From: Sceloporus undulatus
Lineage: Eukaryota; Chordata; Lepidosauria; Squamata; Phrynosomatidae
Direction: 5' to 3'
Assembly (NCBI RefSeq): GCF_019175285.1
Contig: NC_056530.1
Location: 5,940,392 to 6,004,391 of the forward strand
DNA length: 64,000 bases
Shown here: positions 42,601 through 47,967 of the stretch, one piece after another
Position numbering within the stretch: position 1 is the first letter of the stretch
Layout: the number at the start of each line of letters is the position of its first letter
Position numbers and translations under genes: made by a program
Notes under the pieces: generated by a model
Seen by the model: only the letters and a program-made list of their open reading frames with translations
The model's database searches: none
What the model was told of the DNA's origin: nothing

Positions 42601-43417
42601 TGTTGCACTTACACCCAGCAAGTTCAGCCTTTTTAAATATTGCAACAAAAAGCCTTTGAGTAGGACTTGGAGCCATAGGGGCTGAGATGTGACAGGATGC
42701 CTTTTATAAAATTTTGTTTCATTATATTTTACTGTGAGAACTTTGTGCTTGCTATAGGTGACCAGTCCCTGTAAGGTGGGTGAGGGTAGGGTTGTCAGTT
42801 TGTATCTGGGATGGGACTCCTCTTACTGTAGAGCTTTGTCAAGGAGGATGAAGGTATCTGCCCTCCCACACCTTCCAAATCCTAACTTGGAGCCACAGTC
42901 ATCCTTTCCCAACACAGCTGTTGACCCACTGGAAGAGAGTTGGTGAACGGGGACAGAGAAACACCCAGCAATGTTCTTGTTGCTGGATGTGTCCAGTGAC
43001 AAGAGCAGAATTGAGTCCTCCAAGAGCTATTTTGGAAAGGGATGGTTGTGGCTGCAGGTTTGGTTTGTAGAAGGCAAAAGGAGGACAGGTACTTTCGTTC
43101 TGCTTGGTGTGCTCTACAGTACCCCATACTGTTCCAACGTCTGTTTAAATTTATAGGAACCTCATCCTGAATCCAATCTAGCACCCTTGGTAAATCTGAC
43201 TGGTCAGCTTTGTGTGTCTGACTTTTTAACTTTTGTTCTCTCAGGGCTTGAAACAACAAATCTTTATGAGGAGGAGGAACTCACAAAGGTGGGTGTGCAG
43301 ACTTTCCATATTGTCCAGAGGGCTTTCCGTTCAAGAAGAGGCTTCTGTCGTGTCATGTGGAAATGTACAGGAAAGTGTACAGTACAGCCAAAATACCCAC
43401 CTGAGTACATTCAATGA
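14840..43417 (+). CDS. Maestro HEAT-like repeat (MROH) family gene, sixteen exons
   Basis: MROH proteins are long helical-repeat proteins of mostly unknown molecular role. Sixteen exons with good splice sites give about 710 residues. The C-terminal half follows the Maestro pattern: a repeat with [13 protein letters not shown] (like the SAKKRHMAMRNLGTMA segment of MRO), then [37 protein letters not shown] (like LIHLQDRNPQVAKACKTT), and [12 protein letters not shown] (like the family's AAVFIGFL). Known MROH proteins are often longer, so 5' exons are probably missed. Exon phases agree throughout except for one frameshift in exon 14840-15022. I cannot say which MROH paralogue this is. Confidence 0.75.
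15050..15217 (+). mobile_element. L2 LINE 3' tail with (TAA)n
   Basis: It contains 'gagggcagggaaccgtc', then 'acgctgtgttaaatttacagcgc', 'ttcataaataaa' and a TAA repeat, the standard end of lizard L2 copies. It starts only about 30 bp after the donor of the first MROH exon seen. Confidence 0.7.
15516..15651 (+). CDS. MROH gene, exon 2
   Basis: Acceptor TTCCTCAG, donor GATG/GTAAGA. Enters in phase 0 and leaves in phase 1. It encodes a helix pair starting [20 protein letters not shown] and including [17 protein letters not shown], a HEAT-type pattern (small-residue turn, then an amphipathic helix). Confidence 0.8.
15845..15958 (+). mobile_element. CR1 3' end
   Basis: 'ttcctgcatggcagagggttggactgaatgg' followed by 'cctcttccagttctatgattctatgaa', the CR1 coding end and its 8-bp-repeat tail. 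Confidence 0.8.
16166..16290. mobile_element. hAT MITE with perfect 8-bp target duplication
   Basis: CTCTAGGG flanks it on both sides (16158-16165 and 16291-16298). The ends CAATGGTTCCCAAAC and the complement of GTTTAGGAATCACTG are hAT-type terminal inverted repeats. It sits inside the left piece of the Tigger-like MITE, so it is younger than that element. Confidence 0.85.
16451..22732 (+). mobile_element. DIRS-type tyrosine-recombinase retrotransposon (fossil)
   Basis: Family: DIRS, with inverted rather than direct terminal repeats. Parts: left inverted repeat (about 16451-16619); gag-like region with a Cys-rich start (from about 16.78 kb); reverse transcriptase region (about 19.3-20.0 kb, [17 protein letters not shown]-like); RNase H region (about 20.2-20.6 kb); tyrosine recombinase region (about 20.9-21.9 kb, with the RSHASR-type motif of the family); internal complementary region (about 22.36-22.53 kb); right inverted repeat (about 22.53-22.73 kb). 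Terminal repeats are still very alike and long stretches are open, so it is fairly young, but it is broken, with roughly three to six breaks. No target duplication, as expected for DIRS. It entered a TA-repeat. Confidence 0.9.
22898..23013 (+). CDS. MROH gene, exon 3
   Basis: Acceptor CATTGCAG, donor ATG/GTAAGT. Enters in phase 1 (joining the G of exon 2 to give Asp) and leaves in phase 0. It reads [20 protein letters not shown] and then [17 protein letters not shown]. The acceptor lies 86 bp after the end of the MITE that carries the DIRS insertion. Confidence 0.8.
23884..24124. mobile_element. Tigger/pogo-like MITE resembling a mammalian family
   Basis: TA flanks (23882-23883, 24125-24126). 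Ends CAGGTTGAGTCTCC and GGATTCTCAACCTG are complementary. Inner blocks such as 'gtgttttggattttgga', 'atttgcatatacataatg' and 'tggacaattttggattc' follow a Tigger-class consensus that I know from mammals. Confidence 0.75.
24232..24483. mobile_element. GC-rich mariner-type MITE next to exon 4
   Basis: TA flanks (24230-24231, 24484-24485). Ends CAGTGCGCCCGCGCC and GGACACACTG are inverted repeats. The interior is CpG-rich with several small palindromes (CATTCAATTGAATG, CCCATTGTTTCCAATGGGG, GGGATCCGGAATGGATCCC). Its right end lies 33 bp before exon 4. Confidence 0.75.
24517..24660 (+). CDS. MROH gene, exon 4
   Basis: Acceptor TTGTTTCAG, donor ATG/GTAAGT, both phase 0, 48 codons. Includes [20 protein letters not shown] and [19 protein letters not shown]. 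The codons are intact. Confidence 0.85.
24885..25233. mobile_element. Probable solo LTR (fossil)
   Basis: A 349-bp segment that starts TGTCAGAG and ends TCTAACA, flanked by CACGG on both sides (24880-24884, 25234-25238). The TG...CA ends and a 5-bp target duplication fit a solo LTR of a retrovirus-like element. No internal region is present and the family is unknown. It lies inside an older MITE. Confidence 0.6.
25340..25842 (+). mobile_element. CR1 LINE 3' part
   Basis: 'ctattctgctttggtcagacctcacct' through 'gattcctacagttctatggttcaatgattct' matches the C-terminal coding part and tail of CR1, worn. Confidence 0.7.
26107..26252 (+). CDS. MROH gene, exon 5
   Basis: Acceptor TTGACAG, donor TTTCAG/GTATTG. 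Enters phase 0, leaves phase 2. Includes [20 protein letters not shown] and [20 protein letters not shown], two helices with a basic linker. Confidence 0.85.
26253..26979. other. MROH intron 5
   Basis: Near 26475-26580 an eroded foldback MITE ('gggaatcctgggaactat'). Nothing else recognised. Confidence 0.5.
26980..27088 (+). CDS. MROH gene, exon 6
   Basis: Acceptor ATTCACAG, donor GTG/GTAAGT. Enters phase 2 (completing Ser) and leaves phase 0. Reads [20 protein letters not shown] and [16 protein letters not shown]. Confidence 0.85.
27166..27211. repeat. (AAT)n microsatellite
   Basis: About fifteen perfect AAT units. Confidence 0.95.
27776..27988. mobile_element. Foldback MITE of the 'ctgcagaaataa' family
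   Basis: Left arm GACTGCAGAAATAATTCAGT and right arm CAAATTGGATTATTTCTGCAG are complementary and continue inward through 'accctggctc'/'gagccagggcag' to 'ggaactgtagtt'/'aacaacagtttcc'. A half copy lies at 28210-28335 and a fuller one at 49435-49625. Confidence 0.7.
28023..28162 (+). CDS. MROH gene, exon 7
   Basis: Acceptor TCTCCTAG, donor GAG/GTGAGT. Enters phase 0, leaves phase 2. Reads [20 protein letters not shown] and [20 protein letters not shown]. Confidence 0.85.
28210..28335. mobile_element. Half of a 'ctgcagaaataa' foldback MITE
   Basis: Only the right arm remains ('caactcccagaattccatag' through 'ccaggttatttctccagtg'). Confidence 0.6.
28574..28699 (+). CDS. MROH gene, exon 8
   Basis: Acceptor TTCTTACAG, donor TGAG/GTAAAA. 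Both ends phase 2. Reads [20 protein letters not shown] and then [19 protein letters not shown]. Confidence 0.85.
28832..28949 (+). CDS. MROH gene, exon 9
   Basis: Acceptor GTTATAG, donor GAG/GTAAGT. Enters phase 2, leaves phase 0. Reads [20 protein letters not shown] and [15 protein letters not shown], a helix pair continuing the HEAT array. Confidence 0.85.
29137..29380 (+). mobile_element. SINE with 5S-rRNA-derived head and Bov-B-like tail
   Basis: The head 'ctgatcttggaagctaagttgggtc' corresponds to the 5S rRNA segment CTGATCTCGGAAGCTAAGCAGGGTC, and 'gtacaatgattaccagatgctg' follows the 5S end. The tail 'accataagttaacaagtggcttgaaggcaca' is the same tail as in Sauria SINEs. A second, worn 5S-like head lies at about 48655-48710. 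Confidence 0.75.
29458..29709 (-). mobile_element. Sauria-type tRNA SINE
   Basis: On the - strand it begins with 'ccagcatggcatagtggtttgagtg' (A-box region) and 'tctggagaccagggtttgattcc' (B-box region), then the 'gtgggtttcat' core, and ends in the (AAC)n-type tail. About 250 bp, nearly full length. Confidence 0.85.
30401..30895 (-). other. Unassigned 164-codon open frame in intron
   Basis: An ORF on the - strand with no recognised motif. It is rich in Ser, Leu and Phe with no signal that I can place. It lies in MROH intron 9 amid repeats and is probably transposon-derived, but I cannot name the family. Confidence 0.25.
30968..31108 (+). CDS. MROH gene, exon 10 (Maestro-like repeat)
   Basis: Acceptor CACTCCAG, donor CTG/GTAAGT, 47 codons, phase 0 both ends. 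Reads [20 protein letters not shown] then [19 protein letters not shown]. The [12 protein letters not shown] string matches the repeat that opens the Maestro C-terminal domain. Confidence 0.85.
31320..31505 (+). mobile_element. CR1 endonuclease-domain fragment
   Basis: Reads [18 protein letters not shown], then [11 protein letters not shown] and [14 protein letters not shown]. The GDFN-like motif belongs to the CR1 apurinic endonuclease domain. Confidence 0.65.
31506..31761. mobile_element. Foldback element with 67-bp arms
   Basis: The left arm (31506-31573) starts TGCAAAAGAGGATTAGTGTC. The right arm (about 31693-31761) ends with its near-perfect complement GACATTAATCCTCTTTTGCA. Roughly 120 bp lie between. 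It joins the CR1 fragment at its left edge. No duplication visible. Confidence 0.75.
31793..31948. mobile_element. Short MITE, copy A, with 7-bp target duplication
   Basis: CAGGGACGTAGCC at the left end and GCTACGTCCCTG at the right end are inverted repeats. CACCAGC flanks both sides (31786-31792, 31949-31955). A close copy is at 54416-54578. Confidence 0.8.
31965..32135 (+). mobile_element. Single arm of Penelope-like (tentative) repeat
   Basis: Contains 'cagatgctggcgaaacgtca' and 'cttctagaacatggtcacat', the reverse orientation of the arm at 12365-12485. Confidence 0.55.
32273..34252. mobile_element. Tigger-like MITE split by an L2 insertion
   Basis: The left piece starts CAGTGGGCCCTTTGTATC after TA (32271-32272). 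The right piece ends GCAAAGGGTTGACCA before TA (34253-34254). The L2 copy (about 32385-34180) sits in an AT-rich spot of the MITE. Same family as the elements at 16140 and 56782. Confidence 0.75.
32385..34218 (-). mobile_element. L2 LINE, 5'-truncated, long open reverse transcriptase
   Basis: The 3' end is at the left: an ATT-rich tail with 'acgctgtaaatttacacagcgctg'. The - strand ORF at 33986-32649 (445 aa) carries RT motifs in order: [56 protein letters not shown], and a C-terminal part ending FREAFPGIA. The YADD catalytic motif is kept. A short ORF at 34218-33997 ([12 protein letters not shown]) is the preceding RT segment in another frame, so there is at least one frameshift near 33990. 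Endonuclease and ORF1 are missing. Confidence 0.85.
34464..34570 (-). mobile_element. L2 3' tail with (GTT)n
   Basis: (GTT)n followed by 'cctttatttataaagcgctgtaaatttacacagcgctgtac', the reverse orientation of the L2 tail at 15050-15217. Confidence 0.75.
34890..35150 (+). mobile_element. CR1 fragment upstream of RT core
   Basis: Worn translation reads [31 protein letters not shown] and KKEDLSNY, which is the CR1 segment before the RT palm. Confidence 0.65.
35590..35766 (+). CDS. MROH gene, exon 11
   Basis: Acceptor TTCTTTAG, donor CAT/GTGAGT, 59 codons, phase 0. Reads [35 protein letters not shown] and [15 protein letters not shown]. The chain EALKALS-like helix followed by a long helix matches the middle of the Maestro domain. 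Confidence 0.9.
35767..36307. other. MROH intron 11
   Basis: Contains a (GT)n-like stretch (35838-35860) and an (ATC)n run at 35971-35995. Nothing else. Confidence 0.6.
36308..36460 (+). CDS. MROH gene, exon 12
   Basis: Acceptor TTTTTGTAG, donor GAG/GTGAGT, 51 codons, phase 0. Reads [20 protein letters not shown], then [19 protein letters not shown]. The [12 protein letters not shown] string aligns with LIHLQDRNPQVAK of Maestro. Confidence 0.9.
37480..38110 (+). mobile_element. CR1 endonuclease-region fragment
   Basis: Worn translation gives [19 protein letters not shown] and [19 protein letters not shown]-like strings, which match the CR1 endonuclease N-terminal part. Many disruptions. Confidence 0.6.
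38111..38310 (-). mobile_element. Sauria SINE, partial
   Basis: 'ttgttgtgtgccttaaaggttcc' through 'cccagtgggtttcatggtcaagcagggaatcaaaccctg'; the - strand SINE has lost part of its tRNA head. Confidence 0.75.
38923..39027 (+). CDS. MROH gene, exon 13
   Basis: Acceptor TGTCATAG, donor TTG/GTAAGT, 35 codons, phase 0. Reads [20 protein letters not shown] and [14 protein letters not shown], the helix after the LIHLEDE helix in the Maestro order. Confidence 0.85.
39438..39543 (+). CDS. MROH gene, exon 14
   Basis: Acceptor TGTTTGTAAG, donor GTGG/GTAAGT. Enters phase 0, leaves phase 1. Reads [20 protein letters not shown] and [11 protein letters not shown], matching the family's AAVFIGFL helix. Confidence 0.85.
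39607..39616. other. Assembly gap (10 N)
   Basis: Ten Ns directly before an (AGAT)n microsatellite; an unresolved repeat length. Confidence 0.95.
39617..39668. repeat. (AGAT)n microsatellite
   Basis: Thirteen AGAT units after an N run, in MROH intron 14. Confidence 0.95.
40172..40234 (+). CDS. MROH gene, exon 15
   Basis: Acceptor TCTCTCTAG, donor CACAT/GTAAGT, 63 bp, enters and leaves phase 1. Reads [20 protein letters not shown]. The first Gly-His-Leu continues the FVGHL motif of exon 14. Confidence 0.8.
40802..41139. mobile_element. hAT MITE, 338 bp
   Basis: Ends CAGTGATTCTCAAAC and GTTTGAGAATCGCTG are inverted repeats. TGTTAGGT/TGTTAGGC (40794-40801, 41140-41147) is an 8-bp target duplication with one mismatch. 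Confidence 0.8.
41289..41523. mobile_element. Compact foldback MITE, copy 3
   Basis: GGCCCTATACAGATAGGCC at the left and GGCCTGTCTGTATGGGGCC at the right. Arms of about 100 bp share AATAAAGCTGCTTCGGGTCA and ATGATGCATGC with copies at 238 and 13060. Flanks TAT/CAT, an imperfect 3-bp duplication. Confidence 0.8.
41880..42700 (+). mobile_element. Old DIRS remnant, left part (fossil, uncertain)
   Basis: 'attcttcttcgtggtctctgtgaatccc' and 'ttcagaagcttctagggtttt' echo the left inverted repeat of the DIRS element at 16451. The following sequence is too eroded to read. Old and broken in many places. A CR1 end (about 42025-42115) is inserted. Confidence 0.35.
42025..42115 (+). mobile_element. CR1 3' end
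   Basis: 'ttcctgcatggcagtgggctgg' and 'gcctcttccaacattatgattctatgatt'. Confidence 0.75.
43244..43417 (+). CDS. MROH gene, terminal exon 16
   Basis: Acceptor TTGTTCTCTCAG ends at 43243. Phase 1 joins T plus GG to give Trp, then [20 protein letters not shown] and [13 protein letters not shown]. It stops with TGA at 43415-43417. The short acidic segment followed by a VGVQTFHIV helix corresponds to the family's DPEP-AVRAAA last helix. The phase fits exon 15. A polyadenylation signal follows. The tail after RSRRGF is unlike anything I recall. Confidence 0.65.
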   Translation, partial: GLETTNLYEEEELTKVGVQTFHIVQRAFRSRRGFCRVMWKCTGKCTVQPKYPPEYIQ

Positions 43418-43582
43418 AAATTTAGGAAGTATGTGCTTCAAACTATTAGACTGCGCCTTTTTGCATGAATTTCTCCTTATGGTCATTTATTTTTGAGACA
43501 TAACACATTATCTAGTTAAGTACATCCAGAACTTCAGAGAAGTTGTAATGTTTTCCTCTTTTGTAAAAATCTGGCCTGTGTT

Positions 43583-43588
43583 AATAAA
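43583..43588 (+). promoter_or_regulatory. Polyadenylation signal AATAAA for MROH gene
   Basis: AATAAA 166 bp after the stop codon, in an otherwise repeat-free 3' untranslated stretch; the LINE on the other strand begins at about 43640. Confidence 0.55.
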
Positions 43589-43639
43589 GATAGCAACCTT
43601 ATGAACCTTTTAATCTTTTAAAATCCTCATTTTCTGTAT

Positions 43640-45050
43640 GCAGCAAAGGAGACATTTATTTCGTTTCATTTCTAAGCCACTTTTCTCTCAGGGAGGGACC
43701 CAAGGCAGCTTACAAGATAAAAACATTTCAAAACGCAATAGTAAAATATTTAAAAACAATTAAAACAATCTATGTAAAACAATATAATTTAACATAAAAA
43801 CCATACAAAAATTAAAACGTAACATACACATCCCAAATAAGCCATCCTGTTGTAATTTTTTAAAAAGCTTGCCTAAATGAAATGTTTCAGCTTGTCGGTG
43901 AAAGGCAAGGAGGGAGAGGGCTAGCCTAGTCTCCTATGGAAGGGCCTTCCAGAGAATGGGAGCAGCCACCAAGAAGACTCTCTCTCATGTCCTCACCAGG
44001 CGAGCCTGCGAAGGTGGCAAAGCAAAGAGAAAGCCTTCCCTGAAAGATTTTAGCTCTCTGGTAGGTTCATATGGGGAGATACCGTTGCTCAGATAGTCTG
44101 GACCTACCGTATATACTCGATTGTATGTTGACCTCATGTATAAATTGAGGGCAAGTTTTGGGGACAAAATTATGGATTTTGCTATGACTCATAGATAAGT
44201 CAAGGGTAAAACTTAGGGGCATATAGCAAAGGATCGAAAGGATGAAGCAAAGCAAAACAATGTCAAAGAACTTACAAAATTCCAGCAGACATAATTCTTT
44301 GTATTTACTCTTAAACCTGAATAGATTAGAGGAGGTCGCTTCTTCCAGAACAGAGTATACTCTTGCCTTTCATCAGGGGATGGTTCCTTCCTTTAAATAA
44401 AAGTCAAGCTACAGTACTTACATTGACCTGTGGATAAGTCGACTCAGGTTTGTGGGGTCAACATTTTGACCTAAATTTCTAGACTTCTTACATGAGTATA
44501 TACAGTAAGCCGTATAGAGCTTTATAGGTCATCCCCAGCACTTGTGTCCAGAAATGAACTGATAGCCAGTGAAACTGTTTCAACTAGGGAGGTTTATGCT
44601 CTCTGTAAGTGGCCCCAGTCAGCATTCTTGCTGCAGCGTTTTGCATGTGCTGAAGTTTCCAAAGGCAGCCCCACATAGAGTGTGCTACAGTAGTCCAAAC
44701 ACGATGTAATCACATCTCAAGAAATGGGCACAGCTGGCACACTAGTTTTAATTATGCAGATACATTCCTGACCACTGCTGAAACCTGGGCATCCAGGCTC
44801 AGAGTTGAGTCCAGGAACACACCCAAACTGCAAACCTGAGATTTCAGGGGGAGTGTAACCCCATCCAGCGCAGGCAAAGTCCCTATTCCCTGATCTGCCT
44901 TCTGACTGACCAGGAGCACCTGTTTTGTCTGGATTAAGTTTTAATTTGTTTGCCCTCATCCAGTCCATTACTGACAGCAGACACTGGTTCAGTATAGAGA
45001 CAGCTTCCTTGGAATCAGATGGAAAGAAGATGAGAGACAACAGCCCCATT
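43640..45050 (-). mobile_element. LINE (CR1/L2/Vingi group), 3' half, split by a mariner MITE
   Basis: Tail at left ('tttcatttctaagccactt', A-rich). - strand coding pieces: SPYEPTRELKSFREGFLFAL near 44070-44000 and MDWMRANKLKLNPDKT near 44960-44910, in the order expected for an RT C-terminal half. The MITE at 44107-44505 cuts it. Other copies: 12735-13058, 48720-49270, 53400-53880, and the tails around 9015 and 9935. Confidence 0.65.
44107..44505. mobile_element. Tc1/mariner-type MITE inside the LINE
   Basis: Ends CCGTATATACTCGATTG and CATGAGTATATACAG are inverted repeats with TA on both sides (44105-44106, 44506-44507). The LINE sequence resumes cleanly after the right TA ('agccgtatagagctttataggtca'). 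Inner 'gataagtcgactcagg' is typical of this reptile family. 399 bp. Confidence 0.85.
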
Positions 45051-46299
45051 CAGACTGACATCAAAGAGCTGGAAGGAACTGGGCTGATTCGGATGCCCCT
45101 CCCCGAATCTCTCTGTTAGCAAGTGCCCACTACAAAAGAGGGGCATTTGAAATCAAATGCATTCTGTGCCTGCTGTCAAAGGTGCCTGCTGTCAATCAAG
45201 CGATCGTCATGGTGATGTTTTGCAGGGACATCGGAAGTGTCCTCCTCCCCTCCTTTTTTTAAAAGAGCCATGCACAAAATGCCCCAAGTGTCAATTTTTT
45301 AAAACCTCTTTTTTGTGTGTTGTGTGTATATGTGGGCATTTGGGTCAGATCTGCCCCGTCCCCATTTTCAATCCCATGCAAGCTAATGCATCCCCCACTC
45401 CTTGCCCCCCAGAATGCCTTTTACACATGGAATAATAATAATGATAATAATAATAATAAATTCCTCACCTCGGAAATGCCAGAAAAGGATGCAATTGCCA
45501 TGCATTCTATTTTTTGTTTTTAAAAGCAATTCAGGGCTGCCTCTGAATTCAGTAGCAAAAGCATGTATTATTTTGTCTAATTGACAAGAGCAAAAAATGT
45601 AACATTTGAATTGTAAGTCTAGCCCTTTGCAACATTTGTAACATTTGCATTTGCAACATTTCCCCTTTGCTGGAAGCGAGCAGATGAAACTACATGCCCC
45701 AGCGTAGCCCCGCAACCCAATTCCCCCTGGAAATCCTCCTCCTCCTTCCTTCAGACCCTCTCCTTCCTCGGGGATGCCCATTGACCCTTTCCCCCAGCTC
45801 CTTCATCCTCCTGCTCTGTTTTAGGATCCCCTCCATGACTCCCTTCCTCCCACGGCCCCTTTCTCCTCCTCCTCCTCCTCCATCACTTTCTCCACCCCCC
45901 ACCTCTCTCTGACAGCCCTCTGCAGCCCAAAAGTCACCCCTGATTTCCTCCTTTCCTCCTGTCACCCTTTGCATCCAGAGTCCCCTTTTTTCGGCTCTTT
46001 CCTCCTCCTCCTCCTCCTCCCTTCTGATGATGGGAGGGAATGCTCTGACCTCTGCCCGCCCCCAGACCCTAATCCCTCCCTAAATTTGCCCCATTCGTGA
46101 TTGAGAGCAAGTTTCAATTTCGCGCAACCCGGGTCTTTTCAGAAAAGACGGATTTTAGCCTGAATCTGGATACCCCAGTGTAAGGGACATTTCCTTGTGC
46201 AAGCCCCGACATGGATTGTGATGAATCGGGCCCAATATGAACTTCACGTGGAAGAATCGCTTTCAAACCCGGTGTTTAACGTAGTCTGAATGGCCTCAA
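45041..46299. mobile_element. Harbinger-like non-autonomous element (tentative)
   Basis: Left end 'ccccattcagactgacatc', right end 'gtagtctgaatggcc', which are complementary (GGCCATTCAGACTA). Inside lies a long pyrimidine tract (45725-46025). The flanks ACA/TCA give only a poor 3-bp duplication. No transposase seen. Confidence 0.5.
45725..46025. repeat. Pyrimidine-rich (TCC)n tract
   Basis: About 300 bp almost purely C and T on the + strand with several (CTC)n runs, of the type able to form triplex DNA. Confidence 0.75.
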
Positions 46300-46920
46300 A
46301 GTTATCCTTGGTTACCTCTCAGATGGTGACTGTGCCAATTCAGCCTTTAGCTTCCACAGACAACCATAAGGAAGGTTGTCCTCTTCTTGACTATGTGTGC
46401 AGGGAAATAGCGAGTTTGCTGTACTAGAATGTGATAAAAAGTTTCCCTCTGCTTTCACAGGGATAAAATGATTCTTTGTCTAGACATCACTTTACTCCCC
46501 AAAGCAGCCTCACAGTTTCATGTCAGCCAAGATATAGTCTGACCTGTGTTTTACCACTTGAGAGATCTCTTTACATTTTAGGTGTTATGTGCGTAAAGGG
46601 CACTTACAGTGTTTGGTGAGCCCTCACCTTCTGCTGTAAGCAAATTGTTCCTTTCTGACAATTCACTAGACAGTCTACTATAGGGGTCCTGGAAAGGGTT
46701 GTCATGTTTTTTGCAGAAACTCTCTAAACAGGTGGTGTAAACAATTCAACAATTCACACATGCTTGCCAAAAACATGTTCCTTCCAGCATTCCACCAGAG
46801 CCGTAACATCATCTGCAGCTCTTCTTTCAGCATACATCCTTGCCTGAACTTGTAAAGCAGCCATATGGCCTCAGCCTTCAACTTTCAATGTCATTATAGA
46901 TTAGACTCAGTCATATTGAT
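46300..46920 (+). mobile_element. Old DIRS remnant, recombinase region (fossil)
   Basis: 'tttcacagggataaaatgat' through 'ttcatgtcagccaagatata' lines up with 21424-21508 of the younger DIRS element, and 'gcattccaccagagccgtaacatcatc' with its recombinase motif region. Heavily broken and clearly older than the copy at 16451. Confidence 0.5.
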
Positions 46921-46969
46921 TTTGGTCATGCTGTACTGTAATGTGAAGTCGAAGGCTTTCATGGCCAGC

Positions 46970-47130
46970 ATCCATAGTTTTTTGTGGGGTTTTCAGGCTA
47001 TGTGGCCATGTTCTAGCAGAGTTTCTTCCTGACGTTTCGCCAGTATCTGTCAGCCACAGATGCTGGCAAAACGTCAGGAAGAAACTCTGCTAGAATATGG
47101 CCACATAGCCTGAAAACCCCACAAAAACTG
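46970..47130. mobile_element. Facing-arm (hairpin) pair of Penelope-like repeat, copy 1
   Basis: Left arm 'tttttgtggggttttcaggc...gacgtttcgcc' (about 46978-47046) and right arm 'ggcaaaacgtcagg...gcctgaaaaccccacaaaaa' (about 47055-47128) are near-perfect complements with a loop of under 12 bp. Confidence 0.7.
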
Positions 47131-47239
47131 TGCTGCAATCTTTGTTTCAGTGTCCAGACCCACCTCCTGTTCCATCACCCATTTGTATGAGGCACAGAAA
47201 ATGCCCTACATTTGATTGTCCTGATGAGAAATCTGTACT

Positions 47240-47967
47240 GTCCAGAAAATCTGTATCATGAATTACTTCCAAATGCATCTGAAGAAGCAGATTTTAGTCT
47301 ATGAAAGCTTATGCTGCCAACTTTTCTTTTTGTTAATCTCAAAGGTGCTACAAAAGCTCTCTACATACTGTTTTCAGAACAGCCCAACAAAGGAAATGGT
47401 GATAAATATGTAGTTTTTAATACTGTATAATTATTTAAAATAATATGTATTTATTTAAACTACATGTAATTTTAAACTGCAGCTTTGTTTCCTGTTCAAA
47501 CAGCCCTCTAGTATTTTCAGGGTTTTTTCACATTTATTTTTGAAACCGTCCATCTCAATAAGAAAATATATTGCTTTTTACTTTTCTCAGATCCAGTGGA
47601 ATACATCCTGTTTGTAAAGTTCTCAGCACTCTTGCATCCTTCATGCATTGCACACCAATATACTCCCTACCTCTTTTCCAACTCTTTCCTAAACAAATTT
47701 GGTATTGCCCCTCTGCTAAACAGCTGAAATATTCTCTTTCCTTACATGTAAGATCCAAGCATTCAATTACATATTTGTGGACCATTTATGTTGATATATT
47801 AGTTTTCAAAGTTGCTTTAAGAAATTGTTAAAGCTTTTTCAGGTTCTTTATCTCTCTTTCCTTCTTGAATGACATCTAAACCTATGGTCCTGATGCTGTC
47901 TTGGACTTCAACTCCCCAAAGCCTCTGGCAATATAGCCAGAGAAATTCTGAGAGTACACCTCCGAGA
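47240..47967. other. Intergenic, unassigned
   Basis: A worn 'gcatctgaagaagcagattttagtctatgaaagctt' repeat near 47275-47345 (class unknown to me), then AT-rich unassigned sequence. Confidence 0.45.

Larger units (their letters stand above)
40235..43243. other. MROH intron 15
   Basis: Holds a hAT MITE (40802-41139), a compact foldback (41289-41523), an eroded DIRS-end-like stretch (about 41880-42700) and a CR1 3' end (about 42025-42115). Nothing recognised in 42700-43243. Confidence 0.5.

Noticed and set aside
45690-45974. Glycine/arginine-rich 94-codon - strand frame
   Set aside because: It is the antisense of a pyrimidine tract, so its composition is forced.
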